DNA from: Archegozetes longisetosus
Lineage: Eukaryota; Arthropoda; Arachnida; Sarcoptiformes; Trhypochthoniidae
NCBI GenBank assembly: GCA_018873245.2
Contig: JAEMBT020000002.1
Coordinates: forward strand, 12,522,001-12,586,000
Reading direction: 5' to 3'
Length of the DNA stretch: 64,000 nt
A program made the position numbers and the translations under genes. The notes under the pieces were generated by a model that saw only the letters and a list, made by a program, of their open reading frames with translations, was not told where the DNA came from and did no database searches. Below are positions 13,845-25,156 of the stretch, in pieces (position 1 is the stretch's first letter; each line of letters begins with the position of its first letter).

Positions 13845-15587
13845 ATTTCTTGGTCAGTTTCGGGAGATGAGGTGAAGGCTATAACTCGAGAACTACTCAA
13901 TGTTCAAATTAATGTAATATATGAATGGACTCTGCTCCATGTGGCAAATACTTCAACCTATTGGGTCATGACATTTGACCTCGATAAGCACAAAAACAAG
14001 AATGACGCAAAATTTCCACATTGAGCGATTTTCAAAATTCGACCGTCGTTCGATTCAGCATCGCTTACTGCTTCAATAAGTCTATGGGGCCTACCATCTA
14101 TATGACCTCTGACCTTTGTTAGAAGCTAAAAACTAGTCGAAGTTGTACATTTTATGCATTTTTAAGTGTGATCTTGACTTTTGGCTTTCAATTTAAGCTT
14201 TTTCAGAATTTTCTGTGCTTCTAACACATTAAGACAACATTTGGCCATGATATTGAACTTTGACCTATAGAATTGTTACTGCTTTTCTACTATACAAGTG
14301 GAGTATAATTGGATTCGCCTCATCATACTAAGTTCATTTATATCTTATTTGCCTGTCTTATGCCTTTTGACCTTTGACCCCTTAACGATATCCCTAGCGT
14401 TCATGTTTCCACCAGAACTTGATTTTTCTGGTCACATAATTAATTAATACAGTTAGAGCCCTAAAACAATGGTCGTCGATAATTAATCATATATCATCCG
14501 CATTATCTTTTGTACTGGATCTTTCGAGTGTTTTGCCGAAAAGAGGCCATTGAATTTATAGTCGATGTATATATTTTCTGAATCAGTAAAAAGATTAGAT
14601 GTCAGAGGAAAAAATTCACCCCCGGGTATGCCCATTATAGAAAGTAACGTCCACTTTTCGAATTTTCATTAATATGTTTAATCTCTAAAAAGTGATTTAA
14701 GAGTTTTTCATTTTAAATTATTCATGTTGTCTATATTTCATAGCATAATTTGAGTTTCAATTAGGTTGGGTTGGGTTAGGTTAGGTTGGGTGAGGTTGGA
14801 TTTGGTTGAGTTTTGATACAATTAAATGTTTCTGTCTCTTAATTTCATTTAATCTCTTAAGTTCATTTGATCCCAGATAACTTGTGACCTAGAGTTATTG
14901 AGAGTTTATAACTGTGCATCTGTTCCTCACTCTCTATACTGAATCCATTGACACCTCACTTATTAAAATCTGACCAGTAGTTCGTACTGTATACTTATAC
15001 TACTTTAATTATATATATATGTATAATACGCGCGGGGGGTGCAAAATTTTTAAAACGTGCGTAGCTGGATATGAAATTTTTCTTTTGATATATACTCTTT
15101 ATATTAATGACAAGATGCTCGTCCTCGTTACATTTAGTCCAACAGAACGGTCCTATAGGACCGAAGGTCGAAGTTCACTGACAAGGTCAAGTGGGGTAGA
15201 GAAGTGTGTGGAAGGTTAAGATAAGTAGCAGGTCAGACATATTTTAAGAACCAGGGATAAGCCTTAAAATTCATAAAACTTTCAACTTAAATTTATTTTT
15301 GGCTTGTATAAAAGGTCAGAGGTCAAATAGAGGGTAGCTCTCATAGACAAATTGAGACATTAGGCCATGCTCAATCGAACGTTTGTTGAATTTTGCAAAT
15401 CGCACAATGTGAAAATTTTGAGTCAATTTGGTTTTAGGCGTATACAAAGGTCATTGCATAGGACCACGTTATAGCTCAGCAAATTTGGGATGTAAAGACG
15501 AGTCTAACGATAGTTCGCTTTTGGCCGTATGTTGAGCGGTTCTCGAGTTATAGCCTTCACCCCATCTCCCGAAACTGACCAAATTGC
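13845..15587. mobile_element. Element with long (~300-bp) inverted repeats
   Basis: The left end TTGGTCAGTTTCGGGAGATG (13850) is matched in inverse orientation by CATCTCCCGAAACTGACCAA ending near 15583. The arms stay alignable for about 300 bp inward: GGCTATAACTCGAGAAC near 13884 against its complement near 15540; ATTTGACCTCTGACCTTT-type motifs near 14100 and 15310. The arms are more diverged than a recent insertion. The interior (about 14180-15240) carries a TTAGG-like array and no transposase. Probably a non-autonomous DNA element; superfamily unknown. Confidence 0.75.
14762..14815 (+). repeat. Degenerate TTAGG-like tract
   Basis: Run of TTAGG and TTGGG pentamers (TTAGGTTGGGTTGGGTTAGG and continuing, decaying at the end). 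TTAGG is the ancestral arthropod telomere unit, so this is interstitial telomere-like sequence. It sits inside the long-inverted-repeat element. Confidence 0.7.
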
Positions 15588-16044
15588 TTATATTTTTCTA
15601 AAATAACTAAAATTTTATAAACGCTTATCGATAATTAACAAGATTAGTTAAATTTTGACCAAAACTTGTCAATCGTTACCCCACTCTTGACGCCATTATC
15701 ACACAACTTTTTTAAAAAGTTTAAGTTATATTAAATAAGTCATATATATGTATAGTTTATAATACTACAAAAAATCTAAACGTATAAGAGTTACTAAACC
15801 ATTAGATTCAACAGCTTATGAGGGAATGTTCAAAAATGGAACAATGTTTAGTCTCCAATTGTAGACGTTGACGCTTTTCAAAGCTTCAAACTAATTCCTC
15901 TCTCATCTATTTATGATTCCCCTCACCTGAATTGAAATACAAAGCTTACACTTTAAAATTAAACAAAAAAATTGAAGACATGACATCTATAGTAAGTTTG
16001 GTTTATAGGCGTTAAATTTGAGCACCAAACGCAACAGTAAAGTG

Positions 16045-16899
16045 CACACATCACGTTTCGCTTTCGTTAAGAAAAATAATTTGAAGTGTGAAAAAATGTG
16101 GAGAAGCAGAATCTGTTAATGACAATATTGTGACTGAATGGGAAAGTAGTTCAAAGGATAAATATAGCTCTTGTGAACGGGAAAATATTTGGAATATTGG
16201 CGAAACTGGAAAACTGGATATTGACAGACAGACAGACAGACAGGAAACAATACTTAGGTTGAAAGAAAGAATGAACGACAGAAAATAAACATTCTAGTGA
16301 TTCTCGATAATTGTTGCAGTCATTCATATCTGAGTTTAATGAAGATAAAGCTTGTTTTTGCCCCCAGACACAACTTCTCATTTGTAAGCACTTGATTTAG
16401 GCATAGTGGAAAGTTTCAACAGCGTTATCGAAACAAAATACTTTGAATTTATCATTGTTGGATGAGAATGAAGACCAAGAATGTTCTGCAATTATAAAAG
16501 ATATCGCACTATTCTAAGCATTTTATATATTTGCTTCAAATTTCAAAGAAATACTGGACTCAGTTTTCATTAACTATATCAAAGGAAGTGGTATTGTTTT
16601 CGATGATGGCCAAGAAGGAAATAACGATCAAATTATCAAACAGTTGTTTGCACAAATAATTGGGATATTATTAGCAATAGACTAAATTTCGGGTTTAAAG
16701 ATTTTGAAGAATTCGTTTCTATAGATGACGATACTATTTGCCGACAAGAATTGATAGACGAGCAATTGTTGCAATTGCTAAACCTCTGGAGAATATTCAA
16801 CAAGACCCAAGTAATAGAGAAGCGAGAGTCAGTATGATTCATATGACTCAATGGTTTCAACAAAAACAGATGCTCTCAAAAATGTATATCACTTCAAGT
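16045..16899 (+). pseudogene. Pogo/Tigger (Tc1-mariner superfamily) transposase relic
   Basis: Plus-strand fragments fit the order of a Tigger/pogo DDE transposase: KCGEAESVNDNIVTEW near 16090-16140, then ERENIWNIGETGK near 16176, where families usually have NxDETG (the first catalytic Asp is Gly here). Next come LFLPPDTTSHL and ALDLGIVESFNSV near 16350-16425, and a C-terminal DFEEFVSIDDDTICRQELID near 16700. Multiple stops, shifts and a large missing middle show it is dead. A TIR element at 16900-17633 interrupts its 3' end. Confidence 0.8.
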
Positions 16900-17633
16900 C
16901 AGGCTGACCACCTCTCGCGCATCGGAGGGTCTGACTCACGTCTTCCGCATCATTACTTGCGTGAAGCGAGAGTCTCACGCATTTAGAAGATTTATTGAAA
17001 TTTAAAAATATACATTAGAAACCAATTTCAAAATTAATTTCGATTTTTATCATAGAATGACATGAAAAATCTAAAATACTAGGTGATGAACTGTAAAAAA
17101 ATACTTTTGTGATATTTTTAAGGCTATCAAAAGTTAGTGAATATGAACCTTTACTTTAAAAATGTACGCGTAAAAGTTTAATAGATATAAAGTTATAATT
17201 ACAAACAAAATATCTCAAATAAGGAAAGAAAAATTCAAACAAAACTAATCATAAGTCAATTTAAAAGAGTTTAAAGTGTATTTTCTCAGTTCTGTATGAA
17301 CTGTGTTCAAATAAGGAATTTATAGAATGATGAGGGAAGTCAAATGAGTATTGATTTGATCAGAACGGAGATCTACATAAAGTCTAACCTTCAAATGTCA
17401 CCCATTGAATTTGCTGACTACGTTACGAAAAATGAGGCGGTATTAAAAGCTGCAAAATCTAAAAATACACTTTAAAATACAGTTAATTATTAATGAATTT
17501 TCATTAATAAGTTTTTATGTAACTTAAGTGTAAAATCGGTTAATTTCTGGAATTTCATTGAAAAATCGCTTACTTTCCTACCCCTTTGTATCAAAATCTC
17601 ACGCAAGTGGTACGAACTGAGGTGGTCAGCCTG
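16900..17633. mobile_element. Non-autonomous DNA transposon with CAGGCTGACCACCTC termini
   Basis: 734-bp unit bounded by CAGGCTGACCACCTC at 16900-16914 and its exact complement GAGGTGGTCAGCCTG at 17619-17633. Subterminal GCGTGAGA-type motifs also recur in inverse orientation. It carries no transposase and lies within the pogo relic. I could not settle a target-site duplication from the flanks, so the superfamily is open. Confidence 0.8.
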
Positions 17634-17971
17634 TTTAAAGCTATATTTGAGATCGCTCACTGATGCTGATAATATTCAATATGATCTGCTGAATAAGCTT
17701 GAAAGTAGGTCAACTTTGAGCCCCTATCGATTTCATTCGATAGGTTTTTCTGAGTTGAGTAACATTCGAAATAAGCATTTTGTTGCAAACTCAGCCATTT
17801 GCCTTTCAAATTTTTAATTGGTAGGATTTTCAGTTACATCAGATTGAGATAAAATGTGTTATTGGATTAATCACGAGGCATTCATTTAATCACATTAGTA
17901 CTTTCGCCTCAGACCAATACTTTCGGAGATAATTAAAGGAGAATGCCCATTTTGGCCCTCATGAGGTGCAA

Positions 17972-18745
17972 GGCGAGATCTATATCATTTAAAAGGTCTC
18001 TTCGTGTACTATAAGAATATATAAAGAATGGGTCAATTGAGACATCCCTGTGACCAGTATGGCCAAAAATTACGTTAATTGGACGTAGTGGTCTTACCCC
18101 TCGACCTATATATCATTGGACTCAGCTCACCGAGCTGAAAATATTGGTACCATGTTTGACCCTGTAAAGTGACCTTTGACCCTACCATGTGACCTATTAC
18201 TTTAAACCCCACCTCAAAGTCGTCATATGGGATATCATTGGAATCATCTCGTCGAGCTGAGTTCATCGGTACCTCATTGATGCTCTCGAAAGGCCCTAGG
18301 ACCTGTTAATGACCTTTGAATTTTTTTAACCCTATATAACTGTCTTCACTTCGATATGTATGTACCCAAGTCTGTTGGCGTAGTGGTCGAAACACTGACA
18401 GAGCAACCCTTGGGGAGCGGGTTCAAACCCTGCTGTGGCGTACTGCTTCCTTCTACCCAGGTAACACTGGGCCGGGAGGGAAGAGAAGGCTCAGGGGGAT
18501 CTTCGACGACCGCGGTCCCAAACCGAGGGACGTAACTCGGTAGAGTCTGGTCTCTGAGACCACCAGACGACAGACTCGGAGGGCTCAGGTGTGTCCTCTT
18601 AAAAAAATTGTGACACTATCCTCGCTGCGATACCACTGAGTAAAAGCGGCGACCCCTGGCCTTAGTTGTGGGCTGTGCAGGGGAAAACAACAACAGACTT
18701 CGATATGTAGGGTATCATTAGAGTACTCTCGTCGTGAGCGTTATA
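17972..18745. repeat. Diverged ~120-bp tandem repeat, interrupted by a SINE
   Basis: A motif of the form TATCATTGGA, then about 10-20 nt, then CTCGTCGAGCTGA recurs near 17985, 18107, 18229 and 18711. Removing the SINE and one target copy at 18361-18709 places the last two units about 130 bp apart. Each unit also carries TGACCTTTGA-type sequence. The SINE inserted within the last unit. Confidence 0.6.
18361..18696 (+). mobile_element. tRNA-derived SINE with 13-bp target duplication
   Basis: A 336-bp, GC-rich unit in AT-rich surroundings. Its 5' part has a pol III A box TGGCGTAGTGG (18376-18386) that fits the consensus, and a B box GGTTCAAACC (18420-18429) about 43 nt on, as in a tRNA gene. 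The body that follows is unrelated to a tRNA, and the 3' end is an ACAACAACAG tail. It is flanked by identical 13-bp copies ACTTCGATATGTA at 18348-18360 and 18697-18709, which marks LINE-type target-primed insertion. It is not a functional tRNA, as no acceptor stem closes around the boxes. Confidence 0.88.
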
Positions 18746-18927
18746 TATGTTAGTTTGAACGCTTTAGATATGCTATGATCAAATAAAACATTCAAGTAAA
18801 ATAGACATTAAAAGACAAAACAAAATAATAAAGATAAAGAATCGTCCCTGGCGGTGTCTGTTCCATGATGATATAAACTCTAGTTTGACACGTTCGAGTA
18901 CACAAACTACACAAACACACACACACA

Positions 18928-19277
18928 CAGTTGGGCAGTTCGTAGGCTAACGATAAAATTTGATTTTATTATTCAATATAGTTGCCTTCGAGGGCGATAC
19001 AACGATTATAGCGGTCATACAATTTTTCTATACCATTTTTATAATACGATTTGTCTTTAGCCTCAAACTAACACAAGTTGCCTAACACAACTAACACAAC
19101 ACACTTTAGCCTTAAACTAACACAAGTTGCTTCACTCAAAATGCTATATCTCATAAACTAAGGGTTCGTCAGATGTCAAATTTATACACGTATCTTTTGA
19201 AGGTTAGCTAATTAAAATCATATGGATTTAATACGAGTGGCACCATTTACGTGTCAGCCTACGAATCAGCCCAACTG
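18928..19277 (-). mobile_element. Internally deleted mariner-type element
   Basis: Ends CAGTTGGGCAGTTCGTAGGCT (18928) and AGCCTACGAATCAGCCCAACTG (to 19277) are inverted repeats of about 24 bp. Inside, on the minus strand at 19064-18969, is a fragment with DKSYYKNGIEKLYDRYNRCI and EGNYIE followed by a stop, the usual C-terminal end of mariner transposases. The rest of the transposase is missing and a duplicated CTCAAACTAACACAAGTTGC segment sits in the gap. A TA target duplication is not evident. Confidence 0.8.
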
Positions 19278-19414
19278 AAAGCAAGAATTTTTCAAAATAT
19301 GAAGGCTGAGAGGAGATATGAATTTTTAATGGTTAACGTCAAAAAATTAAATACATTTAAAAATTCATATCTCCTCTCAGCCTTCATATTTTTGAAAAAT
19401 TCTTTTTGCTTTCA
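19276..19414. repeat. Near-perfect 54-bp hairpin
   Basis: Arm 19276-19329 (TGAAAGCAAGAATTTTTCAA and onward through GGCTGAGAGGAGATATG) pairs with 19357-19414 with only a few mismatches and a small bulge, around a 27-nt loop. It abuts the right end of the mariner element. It could be a tiny MITE or a small-RNA hairpin; the sequence alone does not decide. Confidence 0.8.
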
Positions 19415-21789
19415 ATTCTATTCATCATAAGCTTTAATTTGATATCCATATTGGCTTGGTAGGCGATTAGGCGAAATCTGACTAACCCCCTTATAAAAAC
19501 AAAAATTTTGTTTAAAAATCTTTTTTTAAATATTTCCATAAATTTAGCATATTAATCGTTAATCGGGGGAGCTTTTCTTTATTTTTATGAAAACCTCGTC
19601 AAAATCGGTTAATCCATTAAAAAGTTATAGAGGTTTGAAACCCTGTAGTTAGTTTTTCAACTGAGTGTATATATATATATATATATTCTTGATCAGAATG
19701 ATAAGAAGAGTTCATTGATATATATTTCATGCATGAAAAGCGATTTTGAAAAAATCGATTTTTCGAAAAAAAAGTAAGTCCCGCCATCCCCTGTAACTCA
19801 GTTACGGTTGACTTTTTTGTTTTAATTCTTTCACCATTTTCGTTATCTAACGGAGGAGGAAAAACAAATCAAGCTTTTGAGCAGGAAATGATATCGAGGA
19901 CTGATACCGCGCCTAGCCTAATTGCTAAATTACGGTCATTATGTAGGCACTAAAGTTCACAGTTCTTAGGCCATTCTTGCACTAACAACAGTGCTCGATT
20001 ATTGCATCCTGCTTAAATCGCATATGATCTCTGCCTAAATGACCAACACGTCCATGCTGTAGGGCGAATGAAGGACGACCACCCGGTCTTCATGACTGGG
20101 CATTTTGACATAGATAGGATTGACTGGATGAGGTTGTGACAATGTTATCAATTGCTTGTTTCTTCATGGGAAATCGAATGAGTCAGGAATGATCCAGACC
20201 AGACGTGATTATAAATTTGGCCAATAAGAAATTCAAGGGTTAGTATCTCACAGACAAATACCTATCATAGAAGTTACTCTACTCGGGAAGGCTATCGAAA
20301 GATATAGGTTTTGTTAAAATCGGTAGGTGTCCACGCTCCCATAGCAAATGAACTATCTTTGGTCCTTCAAAGCAATAAAAGCCACGAACAGACTATTATT
20401 ACTGATTATTTTGTTGGAAGTAAATGACTTCATCAGAAATTAATAGTTAAATAATTAAACTAACATTTTGAATGAGTTTTAGAATTCTTTTTCCTTGAGA
20501 ACGTTTGTAGTGAATCCCGGTTATAGAGAACGCTTTTACAATGCAATATAAAATAGTAAAAGCCATTCAATGTTTCATTTATCTCAAGTTCAACTTAATC
20601 TCATTTTATCGGTTAAGCACATGTCAATATTTTATTTATTTGTTAATTTATCTTTTGAGTCTGAGCTTACATTTTATATTATAAAAAATATAGAATCTCA
20701 GTTATTAAGAGTTTAGAAACTGGTTCAACTTTTGATATCTTTTTAAACTTTTAGTTCGACTTCAGTACAGTTTGATATAAATCAGAGTCAATACTAAAAA
20801 TCATTGTATAGTTGTATATAATTGATATTATATTATTTTTGTTTTATACTGGCAAACTTTTGACGATAAGTCTTTGATAAGACTTATCTCTATATTATTT
20901 TGCTATTAGTTAAGAGTTGAACAATTAAATGAAATCAAAACATGTGCACGAGTTCTAGGAATTTGCTCATAACAATTTATAAACAAAATTCCTAGTACTT
21001 TCCAAACACTCCTCGTATACATTTCTTAGTGTATACGTTTTGGTGTTTTAGTCCCGAACGTAAGGCTCAGACTCAAAAGAAATATTCATGCATTAATTCT
21101 AAGAGAATGTTTCGATATTTTGTAAATTTCATTCAGATTTGTTTTTAAAAAAGAAAAATAATTTTAAAAATGTTTCATGTTTTAGTTTTCATTAAATTTT
21201 TCAATATTGTTAAATCAAAAGGTTTCCCTAGCGTATTTCAGAACTTGAAAATGCGATAATCATTGTAGCAATCAGTTATCATAGAAATCAAACAGGGATT
21301 GGCCACTCTCAAATTGGCCACTTTGAAGTCTAGCCAAATATTTCAATTCAAACTTTAATTATTTTATCGCTCATCATAGAAGTTAATGGATAACAGGAAT
21401 AATGGTCAAATAAGAAACTTAATTTTGAATACTTTCTTGTTTAACATATGTTCGAAATCATACTTGCATTTGTGTATGCTATTGTATACTTACATACCTT
21501 TTTAAAGGTGACTCAAGCAAAAGTTATTCAAAGCTTTTCCCTATCACTTTAAAAATTGATACATCATACATACTAATACGCTCTTCAGCTACCATGATAT
21601 TCCATTCTTTATCAAAGAGTTGGATAGATGGATCAAATCTTAAATTAGGTCTTTCTCGATTAATCAATAAAATAGTTGAGAAAATTCTAGAGAAAATTGT
21701 CGAATAACATTACACTCGAATTATCAAAACACATGTTAAGCAACACAAGATATCTATTGAGTTGAAACACAAAATATGCATAACTTATA
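19415..21789. other. AT-rich stretch without recognised genes
   Basis: No coding sequence recognised. It has a short TA run (about 19667-19686), a small stem (GATAAGTC near 20872 with GACTTATC near 20886), and isolated sequence resembling pogo-type ends. Probably further decayed repeats. Confidence 0.45.
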
Positions 21790-22402
21790 GAGTAGCACTC
21801 GATAATTGCATATTCTATATTTGCAACTATTCAATAATTGCAAGACTTTAAGTAATCCCAAATTTTAAGCCATAGAAGCTATTAAAATATATTCCTTAAA
21901 TGCAATAGATTTGATAGGACACAACAGTATAATACATACTTCTATAATTGCAACTAAAGTTTTATGCATTACTGTATGTAAATCATATAAGTTGAAATTT
22001 TAAGAAACATTTTGATAATTAATTAACCGTGAGATAAATGTTTCGCAAAACTTTAGTCATAGTTAGGCAAAATTTTGAAACATGTTTTTTAAATACCAAA
22101 AAATGTCGTATAAAAATAATTCAAAATTAAGAAGTAAATATAAATCAGCTGAAGGGTTATTTCCGCTTTTAAATGAGTTAGATAATAAAATTGATGAGTT
22201 TAGTAAAGGCTCAAAACAAATACTTATTACAGATTTTTTAAAATGTGAATAAATGACTATTTGTAATCCTATTGTAATACTCATAACAAATCTTTAGCCT
22301 TCTTTAATTGCAACTTATATGAATTTTTTAAAAAGTTGCAATTACCGATAATTGCAACAAAAATTTTGGTCTGAAGAACTTGCAATTATCGAGTGTTCAC
22401 TG
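21790..22402. mobile_element. Pogo/Tigger-type MITE, first of two
   Basis: Left end GAGTAGCACTCGATAATTGCA (21790) preceded by TA; right end TGCAATTATCGAGTGTTCACTG (to 22402) followed by TA. The ends are inverted copies and the CTCGATAATTGCA core resembles pogo/Tigger termini. Further copies of the CAATAATTGCAA motif occur subterminally on both sides. No intact transposase frame inside. Confidence 0.75.
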
Positions 22403-22404
22403 TA

Positions 22405-22828
22405 TTCTGAAACCGCTTATTTTGAAATACCATCTATTTTGAACCTCTAAAAATATTCCGTCATTTTTCCATAAGGAATAATGTTAATAATACCGCTTAT
22501 TTTGAAATACCCAGTATTTTGAAACAATTTGAACATCAGTTTGTTATTGTGTACCTCTTTATTCTGAAATATCTGTCAAATAGTTTCAAGATATAATAAC
22601 GCATCAAGTTTTCACAAAAAATCATTATTAATACTGCTGAGCAGTTCAGGTTCCAGAAATTCGTGGACGAGCCTCAAACCTGAACCCCAATCTAAATAAA
22701 ATCTTAGTGTTAATCATTCAAATATTGCACTTTAAGCGAAACCTCTATTTCGAACTTTTTTCAATGTACCGGCTATTTTGAACAAAATTTTTTGGCAGAA
22801 GCGGGTTCAAAATAACTAGGTTCTACTG
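22405..22828. mobile_element. Pogo/Tigger-type MITE, second of two
   Basis: The right end is complementary to CAGTAGAACCTAGTTATTTTG, very like Tigger termini, and is followed by TA at 22829-22830. The left side begins TTCTGAAACCGCTTATTTTG directly after the TA that ends the neighbouring MITE. A CCGCTTATTTTGAAATACC motif recurs at 22413 and 22493. Left boundary less certain than the right. Confidence 0.6.
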
Positions 22829-22918
22829 TATTTGAATATATCAGCCAGTTACTGTGAAGACAAGTGTTCGCGCTGCAGTTCGTTTGAGCTTCGTTTTCAA
22901 AGGGGTTAGGGGACCTGG

Positions 22919-23553
22919 ACGAAAGACCGACAGGACAGAAGACCGACGTTTAAGCTGAAGCTTAAGGTTGTCTTCTGTCAACAATAATATAATTATTGTC
23001 CTCGTTTTATCGATAACCACATTTGTAATGATAGCTGAAGAAGAGCAAGCCGAAGAAGTTGTTCGAACAAAAGATATCAAAACAGTACTGATCTATACCT
23101 TCAGACGAGTGGGTAGAGTATAAACATTACTATCACCATATGTGACATGGATCAGTTAATGGTGATCATTTTTATATTTAAACAACTTGCATGACGACGT
23201 ACACCAACACTATTTCGATGTTTTGTTGAAAAAATTCAGTACTCACATACTACCAATTCGTCAAACAAGTTGTTTGAGTATAAGAATAATTATCACCATT
23301 AGCTGATACATGTCACATATGATGATAGTTATGTTTATACTCTGACCACTCGTCTGAAAGTATAGATTAGTACTGTTTTGATGTCTTTTGTTCGAGCAAC
23401 TTCTTCGACTTGCTCTTCTTCAGCTATCATTACAAATATGGTTATCGATAAAACGAAGACAACAATTATATTATTGTTGACAGAAGACAACCTTAAGCTT
23501 CAGCTTAAACGTCGGTCTTCTGTCCTGTCGGTCTTTTGGTTGTCGGTCTTTCG
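22919..23553. mobile_element. Foldback element, well-preserved copy
   Basis: About 635 bp that is almost entirely one inverted repeat: arms of about 280 bp (22919-23200 and 23260-23553) around a loop of about 60 bp. Outer ends read CGAAAGACCGACA, and the right arm holds one extra GACCGACA unit. Arms match at AAGCTTAAGGTTGTCTTCTG and at GAAGAAGAGCAAGCCGAAGA with few differences, so the copy is younger than the one at 7582-8416. Open frames on both strands are by-products of the symmetry. No transposase. Confidence 0.88.
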
Positions 23554-25156
23554 ACCCAGACCCGGGGTTAGGTATCATACCTTGCACTTGTGCGCGCAGT
23601 ATTAATCTACGCCTAATCCATCTCTAACCCAACTTAACTAAATCAATTTTGGTGATATAGTAAGACTGAAGCTGACTATTCACTAATTCAACGTAATTTG
23701 AAGCCGATTCTGAGAAATATAATTTAAGTGAACTACACAATGCTCATACAAAGAACGCTTAAATAAAATGAACTGCTACACAAACAATAATCTATATTGA
23801 ATCTTAAGCTCTCAACTCGTAATGATTAATGCTTGAAGTTGCCGAAAAATACCTTACAAATTTTATCAGATCTCGGAGAATCTAATTCATATATGTAGAA
23901 AGGAACTATAAAATATGTGTGCGATTACGGATATAAATTTTTAGATAAATTGATGGAAGCGCCTCATTATTTATAGAAATTATTTCTTTTATCAACCATA
24001 CAATACAAATGTTATGATAATGCTTAAAAAATATCTGATTTGTAAGAATTTCAAGCAATTTCATTCACATTTGAAATCAGGTCGGATTTTAGATCAGATC
24101 TAGAAATCAAATACAGAGCTTCTTATTCACTATTTCAGAGTTTCTTATTCACTTTCTACTGAAGTCTAAATTTGATTTTGATGCACAAAGAAATAAGTGA
24201 TTAACTCATCCAATCAAGTTATTTGAGTAACACGAGTAGAAAAATATATTTGACATATTTATGGAGAATTTGTCGTTTCGTTTGAGTTAGATATGAATGA
24301 CATACAGGTATAGCACTGTTACGTAAAGTATTTATCAAAATAGTTACTGTCACTAAATTCATTAACTTTACAGTGAAGATTGATATAAAATGAAGTGTTG
24401 ACGTCTTAGGTACTTAAATTCCAATTGTTTCTTTAATGTCAATTGTTTGATTTATCTGTTCTCTATTATTTATTTTATATAAAGCAATTTTTATCAGCCT
24501 ATAAGTGTGAGAAATATCTAACCAAGTAATTGGATATTTTATGAAGAAGTTTGATAAATCACATCATAGGAATAGTTGCGTTGCTTCTGTTTTAGGAAAC
24601 TTTAAATGAGTCAAAACTGCCATAAGCTAATCATATCATAAATAAATATATACTGAAAGCTTATATTAGATTAAATAAGAATAACACTTTGAACTTATTG
24701 GATTTTTTCTCAGAACAAACTCTTGAAAGTTCCCAATCCCAAAATTGACTATAATCCTGATTGAACTGCCAAAATTTGCCAAGTGTTTCTATCCACAACT
24801 TTCGATGTCGTTTCGCATAACTTAAAGTCGTTGCCACACTTTGAAGCGAATTAATACTCTTTATCAGTTTTTTCAGATTATAGGCTGGCTTTAGTACTAA
24901 AGGAACTCTCATGTCAACAGTTGATTACCTGACGTTACTAATGATGTCAGATAATTGTTAGCGATTGATAATTCATTCTATCCTTGAGGTGATAATATAG
25001 GAAATAACTACTCAATAGGAATCAGATTCACACATACAATTCATGCGTTAATTTGTGATTCTATAGTAGACTGAAGCGATCGCATTATTTCAATTATGTG
25101 TTGATAATGAATATTAAACAATATTACATTCAGTATCATATTGACACTCAGTAGCA
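23554..25156. other. Intergenic stretch before the adenylyl cyclase gene
   Basis: No recognised gene. A minus-strand open frame of 83 codons (24912-24661) starts only 244 bp from the cyclase start and is Trp- and Lys-rich, but it matches no family I know. Both its reality and its function are unproven. The 24913-25156 gap would be the cyclase promoter and leader. Confidence 0.4.

Noticed and set aside
18376-18429. Possible tRNA gene (A and B boxes)
   Set aside because: No acceptor stem pairs around the boxes, and the unit continues into a 336-bp body with target duplications, so it is a SINE head.
22841-23605. Two similar 75-79-codon frames on opposite strands
   Set aside because: They are the two arms of the foldback element read in mirror image, not a gene pair.
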